Part shown: piece by piece, positions 26,341-35,132 of the stretch
Position numbering within the stretch: position 1 is the stretch's first letter
Layout of the letters: each line of letters starts with the position of its first letter
The notes under the pieces: generated by a model
Databases searched by the model: none
Seen by the model: only the letters and a program-made list of their open reading frames with translations
Told to the model about the DNA's origin: nothing
Source: Pseudogracilibacillus auburnensis
GTDB taxonomy: Bacteria > Bacillota > Bacilli > Bacillales > Amphibacillaceae
Assembly (NCBI RefSeq): GCF_003201975.1
Contig: NZ_QJJQ01000006.1
Coordinates: 186,001 to 250,000, forward strand
Length of the DNA stretch: 64,000 bases
Reading direction: 5' to 3'
Position numbers and translations under genes: made by a program

Positions 26341-26363
26341 AGGAATTGATTAAGAAATGTCCT
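26341..26363 (+). promoter_or_regulatory. Shared inverted-repeat box, copy 3 (putative operator)
   Basis: Starts AGGAATTG and ends ATTAAGAAATGTCCT. It matches the copy at 18433 at 18 of 23 positions and lies about 100 bases before the ABC transporter operon. Confidence 0.6.
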
Positions 26364-26466
26364 AAATAAAAAAGAAAGGAGATAAATGTTTTATTAACAC
26401 GTAAAAGATTTTTGTAAGCTGCTCTAATGATAAGTAGTTAATAATAAACATGGGGGAGAATAATTG

Positions 26467-27645
26467 ATGAAAAGGAAAAGAATTGGGAAACTAGTAAATT
26501 TCATTGTTTTCTTTAGTTTAGTCATTTTTTTGGTTGCTTGTTCAAATGTTGACTCGAAAACGTCATCTGATCATGACGATAAATCAACTGAATCATCAGG
26601 TGATTCGGACGTAATTAAGATAGGATTACAAGCTCCGATGACAGGTGATAATGCGCAGTATGGGGAAGAAATGAGAAATGGAATTGAACTAGCATTTACT
26701 AAAATCAATCATGATGGTGGTGTCAATGGGAAAAAACTTGAACTAGTTGTTGGAGACGATAAGGCAACTACTTCTGAAGCTGTAGCAGTGGTCAATAAAA
26801 TGATTAATAACGATGGGGTAAGGGCAATCATGGGAGGGTATAACTCCTCGCCAACGATTGCCGCACAGGAAGTTTCAGGGCAAGCTGAAGTTATTCACTT
26901 ACATATGGGTGCAAGTCCTGAACTATCAACAATTGAAAATGATTACTTATTTAGAAATTTGCTTACTGGCTCTACCTATGTACCAGCAGTGTTAGAGTAT
27001 ATGGCTAAAGAGGAAGGTATAGAGAAAGTTGTCTCTTTATACGAAAATACAGACTACGGTGTAACAATGCATAAAGCGGCGGAAGAAGCAGCTGGGTCTC
27101 TCGGTGTCGAATTTATTACTAATGAAACATATAATCCCGGTGATAAAAACTTTTCTTCTCAATTAACAAAAATAAAAAATTTAGATCCCGATGCTGTCAT
27201 GATTGTTGGTCTATACAATGAAGTTGCTTTGATTTCCCAACAAGCAAAACAAGCTGGATTAGATGTACAGTTTTTCTCACCTGATGACTCTATGTATTCA
27301 GAGCAATTACTTCTTTTAGGTGGAGACACGGTAGAAGGTCATATTTTTGCTTCAATGCTAAATTTAGAAATGGAATCTGAAGAAATGAATGAATTTAAAA
27401 AGTTAGCAGAAGAAAATAACGTACCCGTAGAAGCTTTAACTGCCATTGCTTATGATGGCGCTATTGCTTTAGCGAAAGCATTTGAAGAGGGTGGCGATTC
27501 AAATGAAGCAGTTCGTGATGCCCTAGCTACTATTGATTTAACCGGAGTAACAGGTCCAATCAAATTTGATGAAAATGGTGATCGATCATATCCACCATTA
27601 ATTATGCAAGTTCAAGATGATGAGTTTATTGTCATACAAAATTAA
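26467..27645 (+). CDS. Branched-chain-type ABC transporter substrate-binding lipoprotein (LivK family)
   Basis: 392 residues. A signal peptide ends in a lipobox, FLVAC, with Cys25 as the lipidated residue, followed by a serine/aspartate-rich linker. The rest is a Peripla_BP_6 domain beginning KIGLQAPMTGDNAQYGEEM and containing GGYNSSPTIAAQEV and VSLYENTDYGVTM. Besides leucine, this family binds amides, urea, aromatic acids and other small carboxylates. It opens a five-gene operon and is preceded by a shared operator-like box. GGGGGAG lies eight bases before the ATG. Confidence 0.9.
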   Translation: MKRKRIGKLVNFIVFFSLVIFLVACSNVDSKTSSDHDDKSTESSGDSDVIKIGLQAPMTGDNAQYGEEMRNGIELAFTKINHDGGVNGKKLELVVGDDKATTSEAVAVVNKMINNDGVRAIMGGYNSSPTIAAQEVSGQAEVIHLHMGASPELSTIENDYLFRNLLTGSTYVPAVLEYMAKEEGIEKVVSLYENTDYGVTMHKAAEEAAGSLGVEFITNETYNPGDKNFSSQLTKIKNLDPDAVMIVGLYNEVALISQQAKQAGLDVQFFSPDDSMYSEQLLLLGGDTVEGHIFASMLNLEMESEEMNEFKKLAEENNVPVEALTAIAYDGAIALAKAFEEGGDSNEAVRDALATIDLTGVTGPIKFDENGDRSYPPLIMQVQDDEFIVIQN

Positions 27646-27660
27646 AAGTAGGTGAAATTG

Positions 27661-28527
27661 ATGATTGTTGACCAACTTATTAATGGGATTGTACTAGGTA
27701 GTGTTTATGCTTTAATGGCTATCGGTTATACGATGGTTTGGAATGTATTACGTTTTATTAATTTTGCACATGGCGAGGTATATATGGGTGGGGCATTTGT
27801 TGCCCTTTATCTCGCTTTACTAGATATGCCGCTTTGGTTAGCTTATGTAGGTGGTGTAGTGGCCGGTGCACTACTTGGATATTTAATGGAAAAAGTCGTT
27901 TATAAACATATGCGAACAGCCCCAAAGCTAAACCTTCTCATTGCAGCAATTGGAATAGCGATTTTATTGCAAAACGTAGCTCAATTTGTTTTTGGTGCAT
28001 CACCTGAACGATTGCATTCACCGTTTTTAACTGAAAGTGTTTTGATTGGAGGAGTGTTAATTAATCAGCATTATGTATTTATTATCATTATCGCAATAAT
28101 TGTAATGGCTCTTTTAGAAATCTTCATTAATCGTACATTAATGGGGAAAGCTGTACAGGCAGCAGCCCAAAACATTCATGCAACTGAATTAATGGGAATA
28201 AATGCGAACAAGGTAATTTCTATCACATTCGCGGTTGGTTCCGCTGTTGGAGCTATAGCAGGTATTTTAGTAGGTCCCATATTTCTCGTTTATCCAACGA
28301 TGGGTGTTTTCGCTGGATTAAAAGGATTTACGGCATCTGTAATGGGAGGAATGGGGAATATACCTGGAGCTTTAGTTGCTGGGTTAATGCTCGGTATTGT
28401 CGAAAGCTTCGCAACAGGTTTTATCTCTTCTGGTTACCGGGATGCAGTGGCAATGGTTATATTATTAGTGATTTTATTAGTGAGACCTCAAGGAATATTC
28501 GGAAAGATTGTTCAAGAAAAAGTTTAA
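27661..28527 (+). CDS. Branched-chain-type ABC permease (LivH family)
   Basis: 288 residues with about eight membrane helices. It starts IVDQLINGIVLGSVYALMAI and continues with the FINFAHGEVYMGGA segment typical of LivH; GKAVQAAAQN and MGINANKVI form the conserved cytoplasmic loop that contacts the ATPases. It forms the membrane channel with the LivM-type partner encoded next. The ATG at 27661 is used: AGGTG precedes it, while the GTG at 27652 overlaps that site. Confidence 0.9.
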   Translation: MIVDQLINGIVLGSVYALMAIGYTMVWNVLRFINFAHGEVYMGGAFVALYLALLDMPLWLAYVGGVVAGALLGYLMEKVVYKHMRTAPKLNLLIAAIGIAILLQNVAQFVFGASPERLHSPFLTESVLIGGVLINQHYVFIIIIAIIVMALLEIFINRTLMGKAVQAAAQNIHATELMGINANKVISITFAVGSAVGAIAGILVGPIFLVYPTMGVFAGLKGFTASVMGGMGNIPGALVAGLMLGIVESFATGFISSGYRDAVAMVILLVILLVRPQGIFGKIVQEKV

Positions 28528-28539
28528 AGGGGGAGAAAA

Positions 28540-29571
28540 ATGAAGAAAATGAAAGAGTTAGGTTACAGTAAAATGGGCTTAATTATTGGAGGAATTGTAT
28601 TATTTTTTCTACCCTTCTTGATTACTAATCCATATTTCATTTATGTCGTTAACTTAATTCTAATCTACATAATTTTAACTTTAGGATTAGATTTACTTGT
28701 CGGATATACGGGGCAAGTTTCCTTAGGTCATGCAGGGTTATTTGGAATTGGTGCTTATTCTACGGCGTTGTTTTCAACCAAACTAGATTACTCGTTTTGG
28801 GTAACTTTACCGCTAGCGACGATCATTACAACGATGATTGGATTTGTAGTTGGATTTATTGGATTAAAACTAGTGGAAGAATATTTAGTTATGGCCACAT
28901 TAGCTTTTGGAACTATTTTATGGTTAGTCTTTTTGAATTGGTCGGATTTAACCGGTGGGCCGATGGGGGTTTCAGCCATACCAGCTCCACCTACTATTCG
29001 AATTGGTAGTATATTGGAATATGGATTTAATAAATATATCGATTATTATCCGCTGTTTGTTGCTTTTGTGTTGTTATCGATATTTGTTACAAGATTAATC
29101 ATCAGATCTGGATTTGGTCGTGCTTGTACAGCTATTCGAGATGACGAACTTGCTGCTCAAGCAATGGGGATTCCAGTGTTTAAAACAAAAGTTGTGATGT
29201 TCACCATCTCTAGTGCGTATTGCGGTGTTGCAGGTGCTTTATATGCTCATTTTCTTCATGTTGTAAGTCCAGAGACATTTGCATTTGCAATGTCTGTTAC
29301 GATATTAACAATGGTCATGATTGGTGGGCAAGGGTCTATTATTGGTGCAATTCTTGGAGCGACACTATTAACCGTCACTTCGGAGGCGTTACGTTCCACT
29401 CCCGAATTAAGAATGATGATTTATGGATTGCTGATCATTCTTGTCATGATGTTCTTTCCTAGAGGAATTATGGGTCTAATGCATTTGTTTAAGGAAAAAT
29501 TTATTAAAAATAAAACGGTCAATACGGTTGTAAACAGCGAAGTGAAGAAAGAAGGGTTACGTTATGAATAA
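28540..29571 (+). CDS. Branched-chain-type ABC permease (LivM family)
   Basis: 343 residues with about nine membrane helices. The family segment TGQVSLGHAGLFGIGAYS follows the third helix, and GFGRACTAIRDDELAAQAMG is the ATPase-contact loop. It pairs with the LivH-type permease. The C-terminal tail of about 30 residues is charged. GGGGGAG lies just before ATG 28540, and the end overlaps the next gene by 8 bases, which indicates coupled translation. Confidence 0.9.
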   Translation: MKKMKELGYSKMGLIIGGIVLFFLPFLITNPYFIYVVNLILIYIILTLGLDLLVGYTGQVSLGHAGLFGIGAYSTALFSTKLDYSFWVTLPLATIITTMIGFVVGFIGLKLVEEYLVMATLAFGTILWLVFLNWSDLTGGPMGVSAIPAPPTIRIGSILEYGFNKYIDYYPLFVAFVLLSIFVTRLIIRSGFGRACTAIRDDELAAQAMGIPVFKTKVVMFTISSAYCGVAGALYAHFLHVVSPETFAFAMSVTILTMVMIGGQGSIIGAILGATLLTVTSEALRSTPELRMMIYGLLIILVMMFFPRGIMGLMHLFKEKFIKNKTVNTVVNSEVKKEGLRYE

Positions 29572-30352
29572 TGTGAACTCTGATGGAATTCTAACAATCA
29601 AAAATTTATCAAAATCATTCGGTGGTATAAAAGCTGTAAATGACTTATCATTTTCAATTACAGAAGGTCATATACATGCGGTTATAGGGCCAAATGGAGC
29701 TGGAAAGAGCACCGTATTCAACCTGATTACAGGAGTATTTATGCCTGATAACGGAGAAGTTCGGTTTAAAAATAGAAATATTACATCAATGAGAACGGAC
29801 CATGTTGCAAAGGCCGGTATTTCCCGAACTTTTCAAAATATACGACTGTTTCCGGAAATGACTGTATTTGAAACGGTGTTAATGGGCACCTATTTAATCA
29901 CAGGTGGAAAAGTTTTTCCAGCATTATTTTTAACTAAAAATTTTCGAAATAATGAAAAAGCAGCAAAGGAGAGGGTCGAGGAAATTTTACATTTTGTTGG
30001 TTTATGGGATATGCGTGATGAGTATGCTGCAAAACTGTCATACGGTAATCAAAGAAGGGTTGAAATTGCTAGAGCTTTAGCGATGAATCCACAGTTGTTA
30101 TTACTTGATGAACCAACAGCTGGTATGAATCCACAAGAAACAAAAGAATTGATGGATTTATTTTCGTTAGTAAATAAACAAGGAATCACCATTTTGATTA
30201 TTGCCCATGATATGAATTTAGTGAACGTATTATCCGATCAAATAACGGTCATAAATTTTGGAGAAAAGCTTGCAGAGGGGCCACCTAAAATGATTCATAA
30301 TCATCCAGCTGTTATCGAAGCATATATGGGGAGGGCAGAGGCAAATGCTTAA
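29564..30352 (+). CDS. ABC transporter ATPase (LivG family)
   Basis: 262 residues. Walker A is GPNGAGKST at 42-50, the signature region is LSYGNQRRVEIARAL, Walker B LLLLDEP, and the LivG-specific end GPPKMIHNHPAVIEAYMG is present. SRTFQNIRLFPEMTVFETV is the Q-loop area. It energises uptake together with the next ATPase. The start overlaps the livM-type gene by 8 bases and its end overlaps the next ATPase gene by 8. Confidence 0.95.
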   Translation: MNNVNSDGILTIKNLSKSFGGIKAVNDLSFSITEGHIHAVIGPNGAGKSTVFNLITGVFMPDNGEVRFKNRNITSMRTDHVAKAGISRTFQNIRLFPEMTVFETVLMGTYLITGGKVFPALFLTKNFRNNEKAAKERVEEILHFVGLWDMRDEYAAKLSYGNQRRVEIARALAMNPQLLLLDEPTAGMNPQETKELMDLFSLVNKQGITILIIAHDMNLVNVLSDQITVINFGEKLAEGPPKMIHNHPAVIEAYMGRAEANA

Positions 30353-31043
30353 TATTAAAAATCTGGCTACATATTACGGTCAAATATGTGCATTAGAAAA
30401 GATTAATATTAATGTGAAGGAAGGTGAAGCAGTTTCCGTTATCGGGGCAAATGGAGCCGGAAAAAGTACACTTTTAAAGAGCATTATGGGGGAAGTCAGA
30501 CCAAGGAATGGAACGATTACATTGGACGGGAAGCCGATTAATAACACGAGAACATATAAGCTAGTTGGAAGGGGAATGACACTCGTTCCAGAGGGAAGAC
30601 AAGTATTTCCTTACTTATCGGTTTGGGATAATCTATTATTGGGGGGATATACATTATCTTTAAAAGAACGTAATAATATGGCTGAAGAGTCTTCTGCTCC
30701 CTTTCCCATTTTGCGAGAAAGAAAAAATCAAATGGCAGGACTTCTCTCAGGTGGGGAACAACAAATGTTAGCCATTGCCCGAGCTATGATGACAAAACCT
30801 AAAATACTGTTACTTGATGAACCGTCAATGGGGCTTTCCCCAAAATTAGTTTATGAAGTCTATGAAAAGATTGATGAGCTCCATCAAAATGGAACAACCA
30901 TATTATTGGTGGATCAAAATGCAGAAATGGCAATTAACTTTTGTGATCGTGCATACGTATTAATGGCAGGGCGCTTAGTGTCTGAAGGGACAAAAGAGGA
31001 ATTAATGAATAGCAAAGTTGTTCAAGCTTCCTACTTAGGTTAA
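30345..31043 (+). CDS. ABC transporter ATPase (LivF family)
   Basis: 232 residues. Walker A GANGAGKST at 34-42, a LivF-type VPEGRQVFPYLSVWDNL segment, signature LLSGGEQQMLAIARAM and Walker B ILLLDEPSMGLSP. It is the second nucleotide-binding subunit of the five-gene importer and the last gene of that operon. A perfect 12-base inverted repeat follows. Confidence 0.95.
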   Translation: MLNIKNLATYYGQICALEKININVKEGEAVSVIGANGAGKSTLLKSIMGEVRPRNGTITLDGKPINNTRTYKLVGRGMTLVPEGRQVFPYLSVWDNLLLGGYTLSLKERNNMAEESSAPFPILRERKNQMAGLLSGGEQQMLAIARAMMTKPKILLLDEPSMGLSPKLVYEVYEKIDELHQNGTTILLVDQNAEMAINFCDRAYVLMAGRLVSEGTKEELMNSKVVQASYLG

Positions 31044-31081
31044 TGAATTTATGTAAAAATAGGAACGTTACTAATAAACTT

Positions 31082-31124
31082 TTAAACTAGTTAGATGATT
31101 GCAATACTCATTTAACTAGTTTAA
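31082..31124 (+). terminator. Perfect inverted repeat after the ABC operon
   Basis: TTAAACTAGTTA (31082-31093) and TAACTAGTTTAA (31113-31124) are perfect 12-base arms around a 19-base loop, followed by TGTTTTATC. The likely role is a terminator or partial terminator before the AbgA-type gene, 28 bases upstream of its start; an operator role is also possible. Confidence 0.45.
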
Positions 31125-31151
31125 TGTTTTATCAGAGGTGAGGTGATTTTG

Positions 31152-32459
31152 ATGCACATACAAAAAGCAGTTCAAGTCATACAACAAGACCTTATTAGTT
31201 GGAGAAGAGACTTCCATAAACATGCAGAGGTTGGATTTTTAGAAATGAGAACTGCCTCTATAGTGGCATCTTATTTAGAAAAATTAGGATATGTTGTAAA
31301 AGTTGGAGAAGAGGTAATGAAAAAGGATGCATGCATGGGTCTTCCAAGTGAAGAAACATTGAAGACTCATCGGGAGTGGGCATTAAAAAATGGTGCAGAT
31401 AAGCAATGGATTGACAAAATGAACGAAGGATTAACCGGAGTTGTCGGGATAGTAGAAACTGGAAGACCGGGACCTGTAATAGCCTATAGAGTTGATATGG
31501 ATGCTTTAAACATTCAAGAAGACCTGACGGCAAATCATCGACCATTCAATGAAGGATTTGCATCCGTTAACAAGCATATGATGCATGCCTGTGGTCATGA
31601 TGGACATACTGCTATCGGACTTGGTTTGTCTACTTTATTAATGGATAATAAAGAGTTACTATGTGGAACAATTAAGTTAATCTTCCAACCTGCTGAAGAG
31701 GGAACACGGGGGGCTAAGTCAATGGTTGAAAAGGGAATCGTTGATGATGTTGACTTCTTTATTGCTACACATATAGGATTGGGCATTCCCTTAGGTGAGA
31801 TTGTTACTGGACAAAATGGTTTCTTAGCTACGACGAAAATAAATGCTTCATTTAAGGGGAAAGCTGCTCATGCAGGTAGTAGTCCAGAAATAGGAAAAAA
31901 TGCATTAATGGCAGCTGCTACTGCAGTTCTAGGTTTACATAGTATACCCCGTCATAGTAAAGGTAACTCTCGAGTAAATGTTGGTTTTTTACAAGGTGGA
32001 AGTGGGAGAAATATTATACCGTCACAAGCAACAATGCAAATTGAAACGAGGGGAGAAACAACCGAGATTAATGATTATATGTATAAAAAGGCAACTTCAA
32101 TAGTAAGAGGTGCTGCCGAAATGTATGATACTAATGTAATCGTAGATGTGGTTGGTTCTGCGCCGAGTGGAAGTACAAGTCCCGTCCTAGTTGAATTACT
32201 TACAAATGTAGCTGAAAAGTCACCCTATGTACAAAAGGTATCTAATGATAATGATGATTCAATAGGATCAGAGGATGCAACGTATTTTATGAACCATGTA
32301 CAGTCTCATGGCGGGTTGGCAACTTACACTGTGATAGGGACAAAGTTATCAGCAGGTCATCATAATGAGAAGTTTGATTTTGACGAAGAAGTTCTATCTA
32401 CTGCTGTTGATGTCTTATTTCGTTCTGCATTGAAGCTTGTAAATCTTGAAATAATGTAG
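31152..32459 (+). CDS. AbgA-like M20 amidohydrolase
   Basis: 435 residues, the length of E. coli AbgA (p-aminobenzoyl-glutamate hydrolase subunit A), which it resembles throughout: RRDFHKHAEVGFLEMRTA, the insert CMGLPSEETL, GRPGPVIAYRVDMDAL, MMHACGHDGHTAIGLGL, FQPAEEGTRGAKSMVE and the final TKLSAGHHNEKFDFDE. Metal ligands lie in HACGHDGH, PAEEGTRG and GHHNEKFD. It cleaves an aryl or acyl amide of an amino acid. No AbgB-like partner is encoded here, so it may act alone or on another acyl-amino acid. ATG 31152 is used, after GAGGTGAGGTGA. Confidence 0.85.
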   Translation: MHIQKAVQVIQQDLISWRRDFHKHAEVGFLEMRTASIVASYLEKLGYVVKVGEEVMKKDACMGLPSEETLKTHREWALKNGADKQWIDKMNEGLTGVVGIVETGRPGPVIAYRVDMDALNIQEDLTANHRPFNEGFASVNKHMMHACGHDGHTAIGLGLSTLLMDNKELLCGTIKLIFQPAEEGTRGAKSMVEKGIVDDVDFFIATHIGLGIPLGEIVTGQNGFLATTKINASFKGKAAHAGSSPEIGKNALMAAATAVLGLHSIPRHSKGNSRVNVGFLQGGSGRNIIPSQATMQIETRGETTEINDYMYKKATSIVRGAAEMYDTNVIVDVVGSAPSGSTSPVLVELLTNVAEKSPYVQKVSNDNDDSIGSEDATYFMNHVQSHGGLATYTVIGTKLSAGHHNEKFDFDEEVLSTAVDVLFRSALKLVNLEIM

Positions 32460-32820
32460 GTATGTGATAAGTGGTATTTGAATAATGCTATGGGGAAAAG
32501 CTACATTTGATAAATCAGCTCAATCTGTTAGAACAACAATGAAAATTTTATTTAATAAGCGGAATATATGAGGAACGTTAGGTTACATAATGATATACGT
32601 CGAGCTTTGTTACTAGCAAGACAATAAGATGTAAGTTCCACTAACATCAGTAAAGAACCGTATTAAGATGACAGTATACGTATTTGTTGCAGTTTTGGGC
32701 ATCGTTTTGCTTACTTTTTAAATAGAGCCATCATACGTATAGTGATAGCAGTCTAATGAATTAGTATTACTTGAATTGTATTGTGAGTAAGAAAATAATT
32801 AACTTTTGAACTATTCATTA
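32460..32820. other. Gap without a recognised gene
   Basis: AT-rich, with many stops in all frames. One very short open frame at about 32668-32721 encodes a hydrophobic peptide (YVFVAVLGIVLLTF) without a ribosome site and may be a remnant of a membrane protein. Confidence 0.4.
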
Positions 32821-32849
32821 TTGACAATACAATGTAAAAATGGTAAATT
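32821..32849 (+). promoter_or_regulatory. Sigma-A promoter for the DUF2294 gene
   Basis: TTGACA (32821-32826), 17-base spacer, TAAATT (32844-32849). Confidence 0.6.
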
Positions 32850-32937
32850 GTGAATATAAACATTATTTGTTATGTCTATTTATAATCAAATATAACTTTG
32901 CAGAAGGTTTTAAATATTAGCTTTGTGGGTGAGCTGT

Positions 32938-33317
32938 ATGAATGAAAGTTTGCCAAAGCTTGAACAGCAATTTGCCAATTTAATTCGTGCTTATCGTAAG
33001 AGCAAGATTGGAAAGGGTCCTGAAAAAATTAAAGTTACTTTTATTCGCAATTGGGTAATTGCTCATATGAGTGGATGCCTAGCCCAGTAGAAAAATTTAT
33101 CACCCAATCTGAGGAAGGACGAAAGATGATTTGGCAAGCGCGAACCCGGATGATTAAAGATTTGTATAGTCAGTTAGCTCCAACAGATATGGAAGAACTA
33201 GTCGGGGCTAAGTTTGTGAAACTGTTTACCGATGTTGATTTAGATAAGGACGAAGTAGTTTCTATTTTCGTCTTCGAACGATCGATTGATGGAACAAATG
33301 AACGCTTTTCCATATGA
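32938..33317 (+). pseudogene. Frameshifted DUF2294 (MpsC-like) gene
   Basis: From ATG 32938 the frame encodes NESLPKLEQQFANLIRAYRK and KGPEKIKVTFIRNWVIAHM, the N-terminal half of a DUF2294 protein, but hits TAG at 33088-33090 after SGCLAQ. The next frame, starting within SPVEKFITQSEEG, continues the family sequence (MIWQARTRMIKDLYSQL, MEELVGAKFVKLFTDVD, VVSIFVFERS) to TGA at 33315-33317. Adding one base near 33081 would restore a protein of about 126 residues. This is a one-base deletion, a sequencing error or, less likely, a recoding site. A good promoter and terminator flank it. Confidence 0.85.
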
Positions 33318-33356
33318 TTAGGCGGATGGTATATGGTACATATGTGCTTAGTAACT

Positions 33357-33423
33357 AACCACCAACATTTTGGATAAGAATCAGTATGATGCTGATTTTT
33401 GTCGAAAATGTGGTGGTTTTTTA
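33357..33423 (+). terminator. Terminator after the DUF2294 gene
   Basis: AACCACCAACATTTT and AAAATGTGGTGGTT form a long stem, with a small AATCAG/CTGATT hairpin inside, followed by TTTTTTATTT. Confidence 0.8.
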
Positions 33424-33593
33424 TTTGCAAAAAAAAAGTATAAAACTTTCTTACCTATAACGTATGCTAAGTTTTCTAATCAAAATATATTTGATGGGCG
33501 GTGATTCTATACACAGACTCAAATGGAAACGAAACATTAGGAAAGAGTGTTGTCCGTGTTCTTCTAAAAATCTAACAAAATGGAGGAATAAAA

Positions 33594-33922
33594 ATGAAAA
33601 TTGTAGCTGTTTTACCGCCAGTAGATGAGTTGATGGAACCATCCCCTAATTATTTGTTCAATGTAGAAAAGGCGTATAACTTATATGATTATTTTAAGGA
33701 CAAAGACCATGAATTTGTCGTTGTAAGTGATACCGATGAATCGTTAGAACCTCATTTAGAAGATATGTCGGTCATCATATGTAGCCCTTTTTATCCGTTT
33801 TACTTGACTGAAGATAGGGTCCAACGTTCACCAAATCTTAAGTTAGCAATAACAGCGGGAGTAGGTTCAGATCATTTTGATTTAGAGGCATGTGCTGCTA
33901 GGAATATTACGGTAGTCGAAGT
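33594..33922 (+). pseudogene. Truncated NAD-dependent formate dehydrogenase, N-terminal fragment
   Basis: About 110 residues matching the N-terminal part of the D-2-hydroxyacid-dehydrogenase-type formate dehydrogenase: MKIVAVLPPVDELMEPSPNY, HEFVVVSDTDESLEPHLEDM, STPF-like CSPFYPFYLTEDRVQRSPNL and KLAITAGVGSDHFDLEACAA. The protein should continue for about 270 more residues with the NAD domain; instead the sequence switches after TVVEV to an unrelated membrane protein. The ATG at 33594 has a good ribosome site (GGAGG). The break at about 33915-33922 is a deletion or recombination junction. Confidence 0.85.
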
Positions 33923-34240
33923 ATGATTGGTCTTCTTCTCTTATTTTTCTTTTTCTTATTTTTAGGTATTGGTGTAGGGTTATTCGTAAAAACAGTTGGG
34001 ATGATGACTGCATACTTAATGCCCATCCTTTTCTTATTTGGATTTACGCCAATGATAGAATTTTTAAATCTTGAACAAGGTAGAGTTATGCTAAAGATAA
34101 CGAATATGTTTCCAGTACCGCAACTTATTCAAATGGCTGATACAGGTTCATGGACTTCAATTGGAATTGTGTTTATTTGGTTTATAGGATCTGTTTTATT
34201 TGCTTATATTTGTTTTATGAGAACGAGGAAAGACGTTTAA
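33923..34240 (+). pseudogene. C-terminal fragment of an ABC-2-type permease
   Basis: About 105 residues with three hydrophobic segments (LLLLFFFFLFLGIGVGLFVK, TAYLMPILFLFGFTPM and IGIVFIWFIGSVLFAYICF), typical of the end of ABC-2 membrane subunits: GMMTAYLMPILFLFGFTPMIE, then MFPVPQLIQM. The first half of the gene and its ATPase are missing. It begins exactly where the formate dehydrogenase fragment ends, so this is half of a two-gene fusion scar. The ATG at 33923 is probably just an internal codon. Confidence 0.75.
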
Positions 34241-34267
34241 CAGTGGTAGAAGAAAGGTTTCATCAAT

Positions 34268-34375
34268 ATGAAAGAGATATTAAAAGGTGGTATTCTTTTT
34301 AGCTGTAGGGTTATTAATTGGCTATGTAATCATGCACTTCCTATTTTTAAATAGGGAGGAAGAATGTTCTAATAG
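34268..34375 (+). pseudogene. Possible frameshifted small membrane protein remnant
   Basis: ATG AAA GAG ATA at 34268 follows AAAGG; after a few codons the protein-like reading moves to another frame, giving VVFFLAVGLLIGYVIMHF and a charged end. This fits a decayed one-helix protein downstream of the permease fragment. Family unknown. Confidence 0.3.
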
Positions 34376-34456
34376 GTGGTTGTTTTCTTGATCATTTAAA
34401 TGGTATGGTTTTTCATGTGTTTTCATTAAGAGATAGACATGGACAGCCATACCTTA

Positions 34457-34632
34457 ATTTATCCCCGCGGCGGCACTTGTCTCCTGCCAATAAGTGCCGC
34501 AAAATAAGTGCGACTAAGGTTCAGTTAGAGAAATGAAGCAAACTCAGAACTAGGGCGCCCTGGGACTGCGTTTTCGCTCGTCCCACTGAAAACGTTTGGC
34601 TAGCACGTCCTGTGCGTAGAAACTCCATATTT
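34457..34632. repeat. Dispersed intergenic repeat, copy 2
   Basis: Aligns with 4041-4275 (shared AAATGAAGCAAACT, CTGGGACTGCG, CTCGTCCCA, GTCCTGTGC, GAAACTCCATA). It closes the decayed region. The remaining sequence to 35132 has no gene, but carries two cre-like boxes. Confidence 0.7.
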
Positions 34633-34955
34633 TTTTATTTTGATAGATAATTAACATCAATAAGTCTAAACTCTCTATTTCCTTCTTTTTTCCATTCTTT
34701 ATTCTTAGTGAGCGAATCTCGCAAGGGATATTAAATCACAATGGCATAGCTATGTTAGGCTTTATTCTTCATAGAGATAAACTCCCCTATAGATAAAACC
34801 TATAAATATATAAAAAAAAGGTATTTGTTATTTAATAAAACGTTACCTATAATTGAAAATACAGAACTAGCATAGATATATTTTTGAAGTACTTTTCCAC
34901 ATCATAGTAAACAGAAAGGCAAAAGGGGGTCTTTAGCAATAATTTTTGTCCGCTG

Positions 34956-34969
34956 TGAAAGCGCTTTAA
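34956..34969 (+). promoter_or_regulatory. cre-like CcpA box upstream of the TRAP operon
   Basis: TGAAAGCGCTTTAA matches TGWAARCGYTWNCW at 13 of 14 positions. A second, weaker copy (TGTAAGCGATTAAT, 12 of 14) is at 35016-35029, about 100 bases before the start codon. Confidence 0.55.
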
Positions 34970-35132
34970 AAAATGTGTTGCAAAAGAAAAAAATGTATCG
35001 TTTTATTAAATAATTTGTAAGCGATTAATTTTGGAGCCGTTAAATTATTCCTGTATCGATCTTACAATTATTTGAGGAAAAGTGTAGCTCAATTAAATAA
35101 AAAACGAAGGAACAATATTGGGAGGAAATAAA

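Noticed and set aside
32938-33317. Programmed frameshifting in the DUF2294 gene
   Set aside because: No slippery heptamer with a downstream structure is evident at the junction; a plain one-base deletion or read error is simpler.
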